Origin: Cytophagaceae bacterium ABcell3
Lineage (GTDB): Bacteria > Bacteroidota > Bacteroidia > Cytophagales > Cytophagaceae
Direction: 5' to 3'
Length of the DNA: 64,000 bases
Assembly (NCBI GenBank): GCA_030913385.1
Contig: CP133159.1
Coordinates: 3,866,584 to 3,930,583, forward strand
Positions 9,701-17,396 of this stretch are shown one piece after another. A model generated the notes under the pieces. The model worked only from the letters and a program-made list of their open reading frames with translations, made no database searches and was not told the origin of the DNA. Numbering within the stretch: the first letter of the stretch is position 1; the number at the start of each line of letters is the position of its first letter. Position numbers and translations under genes: made by a program.

Positions 9701-12264
9701 GACAAAGCTTCTACCTCCTTTATCTCTAAAGCTTCGTCCAACACCACCCTACAGGCAGGAGTAACACCATCCCTGATGTGAATATTGTACACTCCTGGCT
9801 GAAGGTCATTATACTGAGCTACCGATTGCCAACTTTCACCACCATCTTTAGAAAACTGATACGTCCCGCCCCCGCCAGCTATATCAGTAAAAAGAATTTT
9901 TCCATTATTACCCCCATAGCAAGAAATGTGTATGGGATTGATAGTTGCAGATAACTGCTCAGGTTGCAAAATTTCTACCGGGTCATCAAAGGAATATGTA
10001 CATACCTCATCACGCATGGCTAGAGAATACACTCCCGCACTTAAGCCCTCAAAAGACATCGACTCTTGCCAGTAGTCTCCATCAATAGAAAATTCATAAA
10101 CCCCTATCCCTCCTGAAGGAGATGAAAAAGTGATATTTCCGGTAGATTCGTCAAAGCAGTTAATATTTGAAGAAGACACTCCCGCAGAAAGAGGTTCAGG
10201 CTCAGAAACTGTGACATTTTCCTGTAAAACCTTTCTACAACCAGGATTTTCGGCATCTCTAATACTTACCTTATAAGAACCCGCCGACAAGTTGTCAAAA
10301 GCCGAAGATACTTGCCACGTGAGCCCGCCATCATTGGAAAATTCATAAGAACCAGAACCGCCAGATAAATTATCTACAGCAATGCTGCCAGTGCTACCTC
10401 CGTTACATAAGACATCATCCACAGAAACATTACCATCTAACACATCTGGCTCTTCAACAACCAGTCCTTCTTGGAGCATTTTCACACATGAAGTGACCAC
10501 CGCATCCCTCATCATAACATCATATGTTCCGGCAGGAAGGTTGGTATAGCTACCGGACATCTGCCAATTTTCACCACCGTCAATAGAATACTGGTAATGC
10601 TCTCCCCCACCTGTAGGGTTACTTATGTTTATAACACCAGAAGCTACTCCGTTGCAGCCGGAGTTTTCAGAATAAACAGTTGCATTCAACTCCTCCAACT
10701 CTACAATATGGAGGGCATCGTCCATTACTTTTACACACGCTTGGTTTTCAGCATCACCAAGCAACACCTGATAAAAACCACCAGGAAGCTCGTCAAAAAG
10801 ACCATCAGGAAACCATGTTTCCCCGCCATTAATAGAGTATCTATAAGTGCCAGAGCCCCCTGAAGCATTACTCAACCTAATCTGGCCAGTTTCTTCTCCA
10901 TAACATATAACTATTTTTGAAGACAAAGAAGCGGTTAACTCTGCAACAGTAGGAACTTTTATTTGACTATCTAGCACCTTCAAGCAAGATGTCGCCTCTG
11001 CGTCCCTGACACTGATTTGATAGGTGCCAGCAGAGAGATGCTCAAACAAACCCGAGCTCTGCCATCCACTGCCAATAGAAAACTCGTAATTGCCACTACC
11101 ACCCTCAGGTGATATAAATTCAATTTTGCCGGACTCTTCACCAAAACAATCCACCTCAGTGACAGTCACACCAGCATCCAATGGTTCGGGCTGCCCTATT
11201 TCCAGATTAGGATTAAGAGTTTGGCTACAAGATACCGTGGCTGCATCCCTGATCATTATGTGATAGTTTCCATGAGGAACAGTATTAAAATCACCAGAGT
11301 TACGCCAACTTTCCCCACCATTGATAGAGTACTGATACGCTCCTCCTCCACCAGATGGCGAATGTATATTAATTTTACCTGATGCAGTATTATGACATAG
11401 GGCATTCTGAAAAGACACATCAGCATCTAACTGATTGGGCTGGGTTAATGCAATAGCTGAAAAGTTCTTTATACACGTTGGTGCGTTTTTATCACGCATG
11501 CTCAACTGGTACTCATTTGCTGACAAGCCAGAAAAAACATGATTCGATTGCCAAGTAGCACCAGCGTCTATAGAATATTCGTACACACCACTCCCACCAG
11601 AGGGCGCAGTAAAGCTAATTTCTCCAGTAGAAGCCCCATAGCAGTTGATGTTGCTCGACGACACTATAGCGTTTAAAGGATCAGGACGTGATAATACTAC
11701 TGCATCATTTAAAGTTTTAACGCAATTTTCATCGTCCATGTCCTTGACCATAACGTCATATACCGCCGGGCTTAAACCACTAAAAACCCCTTCCGTTTGC
11801 CATGAAACCCCACCATCAATCGAAAACCCAAAACTACCACTTCCTCCTACAGGGTCTGACAACAAGATTTCTCCATCCTCTTCATTATGACAACTAAGGT
11901 TAGCATATTCCAAGTTAGCACCCAACTCAGCTGGCTGAGCAATCTCCACCTCAGCATCTAGCGTAACACTACATGCTATTTGATTGGCATCGCGCACCAT
12001 AACATGGTAGCTACCCACAGGAACATCGTCAAAAACCAATACACTTTGCCAACTTTCTCCTCCATCTATAGAAGCCTCATAGACACCGCTTCCTCCTGAC
12101 AAACTAGAGATTTCTATCGTACCGTTTTCAGCGCCAAAGCAGGTAACTTTTGACGAAGCAACTTCACCAGTAAGGCTACAGTCACCCAAAGGTTTTTCTT
12201 CACCATATCCAACATAAGAGCATGTAAGAAAAACAAAAAAAGTAAAAGCTTTAAAAAGCGACAT
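3790..12264 (-). CDS. Giant secreted adhesin with 30 SprB repeats and type B T9SS sorting domain
   Basis: From the ATG at 12264 the product is 2824 residues with a signal peptide (MSLFKAFTFFVFLTC...). The frame is open to 12381, but a promoter at 12307-12336 lies between the two starts and favours 12264. From residue ~42 to ~2490 there are 30 repeats of ~75-83 residues. Each has C-x-G, GGSGxYEYS, DGGxxWQ, FxxLxxGxY, VRDA and a final Cys, as in SprB of F. johnsoniae. Then come Ig-like segments (~2490-2735) and a C-terminal gliding-type domain from ~2738 (IPNTFTPNGDGVNDVW, IFNRWG, GWDG, PAGTYYY). Export would be by T9SS to the cell surface, probably for gliding or adhesion. Repeats 12-15 and 16-19 are a near-identical 972-bp duplication. 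Paired cysteines per repeat suggest disulfides. Its partner PorP/SprF follows directly. Confidence 0.93.
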   Translation of the reverse strand: MSLFKAFTFFVFLTCSYVGYGEEKPLGDCSLTGEVASSKVTCFGAENGTIEISSLSGGSGVYEASIDGGESWQSVLVFDDVPVGSYHVMVRDANQIACSVTLDAEVEIAQPAELGANLEYANLSCHNEEDGEILLSDPVGGSGSFGFSIDGGVSWQTEGVFSGLSPAVYDVMVKDMDDENCVKTLNDAVVLSRPDPLNAIVSSSNINCYGASTGEISFTAPSGGSGVYEYSIDAGATWQSNHVFSGLSANEYQLSMRDKNAPTCIKNFSAIALTQPNQLDADVSFQNALCHNTASGKINIHSPSGGGGAYQYSINGGESWRNSGDFNTVPHGNYHIMIRDAATVSCSQTLNPNLEIGQPEPLDAGVTVTEVDCFGEESGKIEFISPEGGSGNYEFSIGSGWQSSGLFEHLSAGTYQISVRDAEATSCLKVLDSQIKVPTVAELTASLSSKIVICYGEETGQIRLSNASGGSGTYRYSINGGETWFPDGLFDELPGGFYQVLLGDAENQACVKVMDDALHIVELEELNATVYSENSGCNGVASGVINISNPTGGGEHYQYSIDGGENWQMSGSYTNLPAGTYDVMMRDAVVTSCVKMLQEGLVVEEPDVLDGNVSVDDVLCNGGSTGSIAVDNLSGGSGSYEFSNDGGLTWQVSSAFDNLSAGSYKVSIRDAENPGCRKVLQENVTVSEPEPLSAGVSSSNINCFDESTGNITFSSPSGGIGVYEFSIDGDYWQESMSFEGLSAGVYSLAMRDEVCTYSFDDPVEILQPEQLSATINPIHISCYGGNNGKILFTDIAGGGGTYQFSKDGGESWQSVAQYNDLQPGVYNIHIRDGVTPACRVVLDEALEIKEVEALSASVAKDHVSCYGEEDGSISFHTISGGSGEYEFSINEGVWVPGAEFSDLPSGEFAVNVRDANDTSCVLSLGLLDINAPEELSASVDVVEVNCFGTNSGAIHFSMPTGGSGAYEYSVDNGQHWQEGTSFENLAAGNYTVYIRDKNEPGCQRELEVVSLSQPEELAAVVDYEHVDCYEGESGQIVFSSPTGGSGVYEYSVNGTDWQSSGIFPSLGASVYTPFIRDAENPACQIGLGNVELSQPSVLNGSVEVSPVTCDGGDNGSLLVSDVSGGSGSYEFSIGEWQSSNEFMELEAGAYEVFLRDEANPSCSISLGSYEITAPEALSVSLSSSDNNCYGGNEGSIAVNVSGGSGSYQFSVDNGNSWQEAAVFEGLPAGIYNQVFVRDAEDHACMTEGESTVIAQPEPMTAEIEAVEVNCFGTNSGAIHFSMSTGGSGAYEYSVDNGQHWQEGTSFENLEAGNYTVYIRDKNEPGCQRELEVVSLSQPEELAAVVDYEHVGCYEGETGQIVFTSPTGGSGVYVYSVNGTDWQSSGIFPSLGASVYTPFIRDAENPACQIGLGNVELSQPSVLNGSVEVSPVTCDGGDNGSLLVSDVSGGSGSYEFSIGEWQSSNEFMELEAGAYEVFLRDEANPSCSISLGSYEVTAPEALSVSLSSSDNNCYGGNEGSIAVNVSGGSGSYQFSVDNGNYWQEAAVFEGLPAGIYNQVLVRDAEDHACMAEAESTVIAQPEPMAAEIEAVEVNCFGTNSGAIHLSMPTGGSGAYEYSVDNGQHWQEGTSFENLAAGNYTVYVRDGNLNTCERKLGSVTIASVDALEATVEVKNSTCNGVQDGEIIIVDPVGGSGVFEYSTDGGNSWGAHGNFNDLAPAEYQVAIRDASNTACVRIFDPVVVSQPQILNASVNQVNATCYGGDNGQVVFENPSGGSGNYEYSIDGGDTWNGSPNFSNISAGNFVAVIRDAEANNCARSLGSFGIEEPEELSFSVEYFPLQCYGEATGVIEINPSGGSGKYEFSLDGGETWGMEPVHANLSAGAYTVNVRDAKNQNCYTSPETVSLVQPEILSGDLEVDHVNCHGAAEGAVSVLASSGGSGSFKYSIDGGSNWQASNHFSGLNAGNYEVLIADADVSEGACYTSLGEIEVEAPEALHAEVVSNHINCFEGSDGAIEFLSLSGGSGAYEFSIDGKSSWATSDFADLEAGDYEVWIRDANFNTCQSSLGTYSLHQPEKLSATVEVEDVSCNGLENGMISLSNITGGSGTFEFNIDGEWLGEQEFKGLTLGSYEVEIRDAENDVCQVSLGVFEVAEPEQLSASVEVVDIPCEGGEKGEISFTSVSGGSFNYGYSIDGGEAWQGEEVFEGLSPGAFNLLIRDEEDKECQTDLGEYVVNSYELHANITSTAVTCLGAENGEISVMAPSGGSGQYEFSLDGLLWSPYGTFEGLASGAYTVYMRDPTDHACIADFSGNIVREPEALSANVEFSGISCHGYDDGLISVVSPQGGSGQYRYSIDGGANWSSASSFSGLEPGNYQVHIKDASDASCFEILKQSISLEEPEVVQATVLSNNASGCEGNSNGEIEIGDVSGGVPPYMYSVNGSSWAEYPIFENLSGGTYSVQIRDASGCSYILEDAYELEHIDLVSAPKIAFHPANQRVCEGGGAVFSVDIEEGAGDVTWQWFAEGLENTDTLSGLSQSELVVEPVLPELDSTVFYLMVTGDCGVAYSDTVMLNVDRQEPALVTGGNSYCIDEKVDSLQVVGTFTSVLHWEYADATDLAFEEVDVTDDRLYPYGGDQDGTVIFRAYVQNGNCAPFYTEPAYITYFPDFNVSAGMDTSIISGGSVQLQATGGVSYQWEDHESLNNTSVDNPIASPKETTVFSVEVADTNGCFASAEVTVFVEELHIPNTFTPNGDGVNDVWRIRNIHFYPEASIEIFNRWGVILYRESGVFSGWDGRSNGAEMPAGTYYYTLKTAPGSEPVSGFITIVR
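7335..9440 (-). repeat. 972-bp in-frame tandem duplication inside the adhesin gene (~2.2 copies)
   Basis: The same sequence recurs at exactly 972-base spacing: for example CGTCCCTTCTTGCCAGTG starts at 7381, 8353 and 9325. One unit encodes four SprB repeats (324 residues). Repeats 12-15 match 16-19 almost base for base, and repeat 20 begins a third copy that diverges after about 50 residues. Other repeats in the gene are similar only at protein level, so this block arose recently or is kept uniform by gene conversion. It is also a place where short-read assemblies can collapse. Confidence 0.93.
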
Positions 12265-12306
12265 CCCGTGCCTGCTATTTACAAGTGCATTATTGAACAA
12301 CGCACT

Positions 12307-12336
12307 CAAACTTAAAAAATATAACTTTTTTAATAA
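12307..12336 (-). promoter_or_regulatory. Bacteroidota-type promoter for the giant adhesin operon
   Basis: Read on the minus strand, TAAGTTTG (12314-12307) matches the -7 consensus TAnnTTTG exactly. Nineteen bases upstream is TTA at 12336-12334, one base off the -33 TTG. Transcription would begin near 12300, about 36 bases before the ATG at 12264 and well after the upstream in-frame start at 12381. This is the main reason for choosing the shorter protein. Confidence 0.55.
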
Positions 12337-12516
12337 AAAATATGAATACTGCAATTCTCTCAACATAATTAACAACAACATATAACAGACGCTAAAGTAG
12401 TCATAAACTATGAATTTTTAGATAAGAAAACAGAAAAAGATACAAGGAAATAAATACAAGATAATTGGACATTTCATCTTTTGATTGTTATTTAGCATTA
12501 CGAAAATTACAAAAAC

Positions 12517-14421
12517 ATGCAAAAGCATATCCTATTACTTGTACTAACATTGTTGTTCAGCAACTTATGTGCACAAGACATTTCTAAAAAAAATAGAGCT
12601 CACCTAAAAAAAGGAGTGACCTTGTTCAAAAAAGAGGTTTACCAAGATGCACTCAAAGAGTTCTTAAAAATAGACAGCACCGAAAGAACTGACGCAAAGC
12701 TTAATTACAACATAGGAATATGTTATTTATATACAAAGCAAGCCTCAAAAGCATTAAAACATCTTCAAATGGCCATAGCTTCCAGTGCAGGATTTGAGGA
12801 TGCAGATTTTTACTTGGGTAGGGCTTATCACCTAAACCATGAGTTCAAAAATGCCATTTCCGCTTTTGAAGCTTACAAAAAACAACTAAAAGCATCAGAA
12901 CGTGAAAAAATAGCCGAAGTAGAAAAGTATATAACCTACTGTAAAAACGGGGCAAATCTAATCATGGACTCTACAGCAGTAAAAATTACCAATCTAGGGT
13001 ATGTCATAAATTCTGAATATCCAGATTACAACCCTTTAATCTCTGCTGATGAGTCGGTTTTGATGTTTACCTCACGCAAACCCATTAGTACAGGTGGACG
13101 CCTTGACCCTAAAGACCTTATGTATTTTGAAGACATCTATATGTCCGAAAAAGAAGATGGGGTATGGCTCCCCCCGGTAAGTTTGGATAAAATTAACACC
13201 GCCAAACATGAAGCTTGTGTAGCGCTTTCGGCAGACGGCCAACAAATGATGGTTTACAAAGCCAATTCTGGCAACGGAGATTTGTTTATCAGCACACTGG
13301 ACGGCTCTACATGGACTACCCCCAAAAACCTTGGCCCTAACATAAACTCTCCAGCATGGGAATCAAGCGGAAGTATTTCTTCTAATAATGATGTTATCTT
13401 TTTTTCCAGCAATAGAAAAGGGGGTGTAGGAGGAACAGACATCTATATGTCAAAAAGAGAAGAAGACGGGACTTTTGGCCCGGCCATTTTACTGGGACCA
13501 CAAGTCAACACCCCTGACGATGAAATATCTCCCTTCATTCATGCAGATGGGCAAACTTTATACTTTAGCTCCAGAGGACACAGGTCTATGGGTGGATTTG
13601 ACATATTTTCAGTAAAAATTGATCTAGAAACAGGAGAAATTTTATCAAATGCAAAAAATGTTGGGTATCCAATTAACACCGCAGGTGACGATTTTCACTT
13701 TGTCTGGTCGGCAGACAATTCAAGAGCTTACTTCTCTTCCATCAGAGAAAATGGTTTTGGAGAAAAAGATATTTATATGTTGGAAAGGGATGTGTCTCTT
13801 GCCCCACTTGTTGTATGGAAAGGTTTGGTACTAGACTGCATAACTCAACAGCCCTTGCTTTCTAAAATAACAGTAACAGACAATAGCACTGGAAAAGTTG
13901 TAGGAACATATACCCCAAATAGCAGCACGGGTAAATACATTGTCATACTCCCTTCAGGAAGAAATTATGGCATTGCAGTAGAGTCAGAAGATTATGCATT
14001 TTTCTCAAAAAACATAGATATTCCAAACCTGGCATCATATAAAGAAATAGAGGAAAAAATATGCCTCGACCCAATCGCAAAGGGAACAATAATTACCCTG
14101 CGTAACATATTTTTCGATTTTGACCGCTACTCTCTGCGAAAAGAATCTGAAATTGAACTAGAAAGGGTATACAATTTTTTAACAACAAACCCAGATGTGC
14201 GTATAGAAATATCAGGCCACACAGATGCTGAAGGTGATGCTGAATACAACTTAAAGCTTTCGAAACAAAGAGCAAAAGCTGTCTTCAACTACCTGACCAA
14301 AAAAGGTATTGACCAGAACAGGCTTGAAACTAACGGCTATGGGTTAACCAAACCAATTGCCACCAACGAAACAAGAGAGGGAAGACAGTTAAACAGAAGA
14401 ACTGAACTCACTATTAAATAA
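12517..14421 (+). CDS. PorE-like OmpA-family protein (TPR, PD40 propeller, CPD, OmpA domain)
   Basis: 634 residues: signal peptide (LLFSNLCAQD), TPR region ~20-140 (KLNYNIGICYLYTKQASKAL), WD40/PD40-like beta-propeller ~150-425 with blades such as ALSADGQQMMVYK, FFSSNRKGGVGGTDIY and IHADGQTLYFSSRG, a carboxypeptidase-regulatory-like beta sandwich ~430-515, and an OmpA C-terminal peptidoglycan-binding domain from ~524 (IFFDFDRYSLR, ISGHTDAEGDAEYN, RAKAVFNYL, RRTELTI). This order is that of PorE of Porphyromonas gingivalis, a peptidoglycan-linked T9SS component, though Bacteroidota carry many paralogs. It is divergent from the giant adhesin across a 252-base gap, so it may serve that adhesin and its PorP/SprF partner. 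The start fits the signal peptide. Confidence 0.88.
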   Translation: MQKHILLLVLTLLFSNLCAQDISKKNRAHLKKGVTLFKKEVYQDALKEFLKIDSTERTDAKLNYNIGICYLYTKQASKALKHLQMAIASSAGFEDADFYLGRAYHLNHEFKNAISAFEAYKKQLKASEREKIAEVEKYITYCKNGANLIMDSTAVKITNLGYVINSEYPDYNPLISADESVLMFTSRKPISTGGRLDPKDLMYFEDIYMSEKEDGVWLPPVSLDKINTAKHEACVALSADGQQMMVYKANSGNGDLFISTLDGSTWTTPKNLGPNINSPAWESSGSISSNNDVIFFSSNRKGGVGGTDIYMSKREEDGTFGPAILLGPQVNTPDDEISPFIHADGQTLYFSSRGHRSMGGFDIFSVKIDLETGEILSNAKNVGYPINTAGDDFHFVWSADNSRAYFSSIRENGFGEKDIYMLERDVSLAPLVVWKGLVLDCITQQPLLSKITVTDNSTGKVVGTYTPNSSTGKYIVILPSGRNYGIAVESEDYAFFSKNIDIPNLASYKEIEEKICLDPIAKGTIITLRNIFFDFDRYSLRKESEIELERVYNFLTTNPDVRIEISGHTDAEGDAEYNLKLSKQRAKAVFNYLTKKGIDQNRLETNGYGLTKPIATNETREGRQLNRRTELTIK

Positions 14422-14427
14422 ATTTCT

Positions 14428-14907
14428 ATGCACGATCAAATAAAAACCAATACTATAGTTAGCACAACTAATTTCAAAAGTAAGCATTTTTGGATCAAAA
14501 GAACTGTTATGTCCTTGGCAGCAATAATTACCCTGCTAATATGGAACTTTGAGAGTAATTTATTAAATTTTACGCTTTTCACATGCTTCGCCACAGCTAT
14601 CTTCTTAACAAGAGAAGAGGATTTACTTGTTGACGAAAGCCATTTATATCATTTAAGGACCTCATTACTCCCTAACCTTTCATCAGTTGAAAAATATGAA
14701 CTATCTCATATTAAATCGTTTAAGAGTAAAAGTTATAGTTACCCCTTGTGGTATTTTCTTGACAACAAAAATTTAAAAGGAATAGATACAAAAATTGAAG
14801 TTACCTTTAACAATAGTTCTTCCACCAAAATTGATATTAACATAAATCAAAAAGAAATGGAACAGCTCTCCAAAACAATTACAGCTAAAATAGCAAAAGA
14901 AGGTTAG
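14428..14907 (+). CDS. Hypothetical small membrane protein
   Basis: 159 residues, not recognised. It begins 6 bases after the PorE-like gene and is probably cotranscribed with it. Two closely spaced hydrophobic segments (about 27-42 and 48-62) are followed by a soluble C-terminal half rich in beta-prone polar residues, perhaps a PH-like or YcxB-like membrane-associated domain. No catalytic motif is visible. Confidence 0.7.
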   Translation: MHDQIKTNTIVSTTNFKSKHFWIKRTVMSLAAIITLLIWNFESNLLNFTLFTCFATAIFLTREEDLLVDESHLYHLRTSLLPNLSSVEKYELSHIKSFKSKSYSYPLWYFLDNKNLKGIDTKIEVTFNNSSSTKIDININQKEMEQLSKTITAKIAKEG

Positions 14908-14908
14908 G

Positions 14909-14943
14909 AAGAACCTTGCAAAGCAGTCGTTTACAAGGTTCTT
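14909..14943. terminator. Hairpin terminator between convergent genes
   Basis: AAGAACCTTG at 14909-14918 pairs with CAAGGTTCTT at 14934-14943, directly after the stop of the small membrane protein gene and before the stop of the convergent 381-residue gene. The 3' side has a short T tract. It plausibly ends transcription from both sides. Confidence 0.6.
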
Positions 14944-14962
14944 TGACTATAGTCTGGTAAAG

Positions 14963-16108
14963 CTAACCAACAGTTACTTTGACAGGACAGAACACATAGG
15001 GATGGTTTTGAGCTATAATACTACATGCCAAAGTTACCGCATTAATATCCAGATGGTCTTTCCAGGAGCCATGTCTTTGATTCTTTTCATCTAGCCAACT
15101 ATTTTCAATTTCGTCTGCTAGAACCATATAACGCTCTATTTTTTTTAGAGATATCCCTACCTCTCCTACCCGGTCTTTTAACGCAAATATAGCCCGTAAC
15201 CCAAGAGACAAACCGCACTCACGGAAAGCCAATCTACCAAATGGGGCACTTTTGACTTCTTCGCTGTGCATAAAATATCCAAGTCCATATAAACATTCCT
15301 GAAAAAGTTTTTTAGGCTGAATGGATTCGTTTAGTTTTCTGCCAGAAAGAGTAAGAGCGGATGCTTGTAGCGTGTTGAGCAATAGACTGCCAGTCCCCAA
15401 GGCATCTGCTGTAGACCACTCCTGCCCATGACATAATTTATTAAGGTCGTCCAACATTTGGCCAAGCTCCTTTTCTTTCTCAGGTAAAACATCCAAGATA
15501 CTTTCTGCACAAATGAGACCTTCGAGCGGATCATGTGCACCCGAGGCTGAAACCAAAGGCCGGGACAAATCGGTACTCATCTTCCAGTACATCCGAAGAC
15601 CTTTGCTCCTATCAATGAATTTTTCGCATGCTTTTAGTAGTTCAAGAGCCTGTATAGCATATTGCCGATTGTCCGTTTCCCTTTCAGCCAGAAGCAACGA
15701 ATGAATCCATCGGGTAATATAATGAAAATACTGTCCATCACGGTCCCATTCAAGACGGCTATTGAAAGGTTCATCCTGACCTCGTTCTGGCATTTCCTTC
15801 CCGATCCTCAACCCGCCAACTGTTGGGTGTTCTTTTCCTTCACTCTCAGACAAACCACTAATCCATCCTTTTCGGGAATCTTCCTTATGAAACTTCCCGA
15901 GCACACCATGAACAGCATCAATCAACCTTACCGCTAGTTTTTCATATTCTTTATTGTCATAAATATGCGCAAGGGCAAAAAAGCCCTGTACGGCAAAGGC
16001 ATCTGTCCCTAAGTAACGCTGGGTAATACCCCCTTCTCCTTCTACAATGCCAGTCCTTCGGGCATAGTCCATCAAAAGTCTATGTGCTTTTTCCTGTTTA
16101 TTGCTCAT
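14963..16108 (-). CDS. Hypothetical alpha-helical (toroid-like) protein downstream of pcm
   Basis: 381 residues with no signal peptide. I do not recognise a named family. The sequence is almost all helical, with paired helices such as DAFAVQGFFALAHIYDNKEY and YFHYITRWIHSLLLAERETD, the pattern of (alpha/alpha) toroids such as AGE-type epimerases and six-hairpin glycosidases. Conserved-looking polar patches include RDGQYFHYITRW, HDPLEGLICAE and GSWKDHLDINAVTLAC, which could line an active site. It begins 27 bases after pcm on the same strand, so the two are probably cotranscribed. A carbohydrate-processing role is possible but unproven. Confidence 0.8.
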   Translation of the reverse strand: MSNKQEKAHRLLMDYARRTGIVEGEGGITQRYLGTDAFAVQGFFALAHIYDNKEYEKLAVRLIDAVHGVLGKFHKEDSRKGWISGLSESEGKEHPTVGGLRIGKEMPERGQDEPFNSRLEWDRDGQYFHYITRWIHSLLLAERETDNRQYAIQALELLKACEKFIDRSKGLRMYWKMSTDLSRPLVSASGAHDPLEGLICAESILDVLPEKEKELGQMLDDLNKLCHGQEWSTADALGTGSLLLNTLQASALTLSGRKLNESIQPKKLFQECLYGLGYFMHSEEVKSAPFGRLAFRECGLSLGLRAIFALKDRVGEVGISLKKIERYMVLADEIENSWLDEKNQRHGSWKDHLDINAVTLACSIIAQNHPYVFCPVKVTVG

Positions 16109-16135
16109 TGTTAAGATTTTATGGATTGATACAAA

Positions 16136-16765
16136 TCACCGTTGCGCTTCACCAGTCATGGGTACAAACCGCACAGGAAGAAGCTTATGTTTAGAGAATT
16201 TATGATCTCCTATTTTTTCCCAAAAGTTTAAATATTGCACCTCTTCCCCTACAGGAGCCAAGATTTTACCACCAACTTTAAGCTGCTTTTTCAAAGGCTC
16301 TGGAATTTCTGGAGGGGCAGCCGTAAGGACAATGGCATCAAAGGGTGCTTTCTCCGGCCATCCTTCAAAGCCATCTTTGTGCTGAAGATAAACATTTGAA
16401 ATACCAGCCTTCTGTAAATTCTCTTTGGCCAAATCAGCGAGCCAATCAACAATTTCGATGCTATACACTTCAGAAACTATTTGAGAAAGAATGGCAGCAT
16501 TGTAGCCACATCCAGAGCCAATTTCCAACACTTTGTCTTCAGGGTTTAATTTTAACTCCTGCGCCATATATGCTACAATGTATGGTTGGCTAATGGTCTG
16601 TTCATGACCAATGGGCAAAGGACCATCTTCATAAGCCAAGTCCTGCATATCATCAGGCACAAACAGGCTTCTGTCAACTGACCCCATCGCTTTTAGCACC
16701 GCTGGGTCTGTTATCCCACGGTCTTTAAGCTGAAACTGGATCATATCTGCTTTGGTAGTTCTCAT
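16136..16765 (-). CDS. pcm: Protein-L-isoaspartate O-methyltransferase
   Basis: 209 residues, the usual length. The N-terminal half has the Pcm hallmark DGPLPIGHEQTISQPYIVA. The SAM-binding Rossmann motif is VLEIGSGCGYNAAIL with motif II VYSIEIV, followed by the post-II segment DAIVLTAAPPEIPEPL and VGGKILAPVG. The enzyme methylates L-isoaspartyl residues in damaged cytoplasmic proteins using S-adenosylmethionine. It lies in a run of minus-strand genes, 27 bases before the 381-residue helical protein and 63 bases after the YcxB-like gene. Confidence 0.96.
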   Translation of the reverse strand: MRTTKADMIQFQLKDRGITDPAVLKAMGSVDRSLFVPDDMQDLAYEDGPLPIGHEQTISQPYIVAYMAQELKLNPEDKVLEIGSGCGYNAAILSQIVSEVYSIEIVDWLADLAKENLQKAGISNVYLQHKDGFEGWPEKAPFDAIVLTAAPPEIPEPLKKQLKVGGKILAPVGEEVQYLNFWEKIGDHKFSKHKLLPVRFVPMTGEAQR

Positions 16766-16828
16766 AGGTGCTTTTTTGTATTCAAACTACCACTTATAAA
16801 ATTTGTTTGGCGAAGTGAACGCCCGGCA

Positions 16829-17329
16829 TTATTTGGGTACTTTCTTCTCTACTAGCCCTTTCAGCTTAGCAAACTCCTCCCCTTTAAGGTGCTTTTTCAT
16901 GAAAATATGGAACCCACTGTCGTTGGGATATACAAGGATGATATCATCTTTAACAAGTGCCCGGTTCATATCCTTCCAGTCATGCTCTACAGCACCCTTA
17001 TGAGTCTCTATAGACAACCCTTGATCGGAAACCTCGTAAACAATAGGCGCTTGATATTCTGGCAGCTTTTTATACAACCGCTTCCCCATGGATTTCGTTT
17101 TCCAGATATAGTAAAAAAGGACAAAAGTACCGTAGATAAGTAAAAAATGAGCGGTAAAAGAGTCACCGTTGGCATAAACAAACTCCAATACAATACCCAA
17201 AGCAATCATTGCAAGAGCAAGGTAAAGCATGAGCCGTGTCCGATGCGGGTGGAAGGTAAAAAAGTGGGTTTCAAAAGCCTTCTGCAAGTCTTCTGCTTGA
17301 TAGTTTATACTTAGTTTAAATGGTTGCAT
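16829..17329 (-). CDS. YcxB-like membrane protein
   Basis: 166 residues from the ATG at 17329; a TTG at 17344 is the only longer start. Two membrane segments (about 35-53 and 60-78) are followed by a C-terminal domain, YEVSDQGLSIETHKGAVEHDWKD in outline, ending FHIFMKKHLKGEEFAKLKGL. This is the layout of YcxB-like proteins, whose function is unknown. It lies between a DUF4136 lipoprotein and pcm on the same strand. Confidence 0.75.
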   Translation of the reverse strand: MQPFKLSINYQAEDLQKAFETHFFTFHPHRTRLMLYLALAMIALGIVLEFVYANGDSFTAHFLLIYGTFVLFYYIWKTKSMGKRLYKKLPEYQAPIVYEVSDQGLSIETHKGAVEHDWKDMNRALVKDDIILVYPNDSGFHIFMKKHLKGEEFAKLKGLVEKKVPK

Positions 17330-17396
17330 GTTTAGCAAGTTCAATTTTCAGAAGACAAAGTTACACATATCCTGAAAAACCACTGCATATAATCGC

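Noticed and set aside
7390-9729. Several plus-strand open frames opposite the giant adhesin, some repeating the same protein
   Set aside because: They are antisense shadows of the 972-bp duplicated, compositionally biased coding sequence; the minus-strand frame is continuous with clear SprB repeats.
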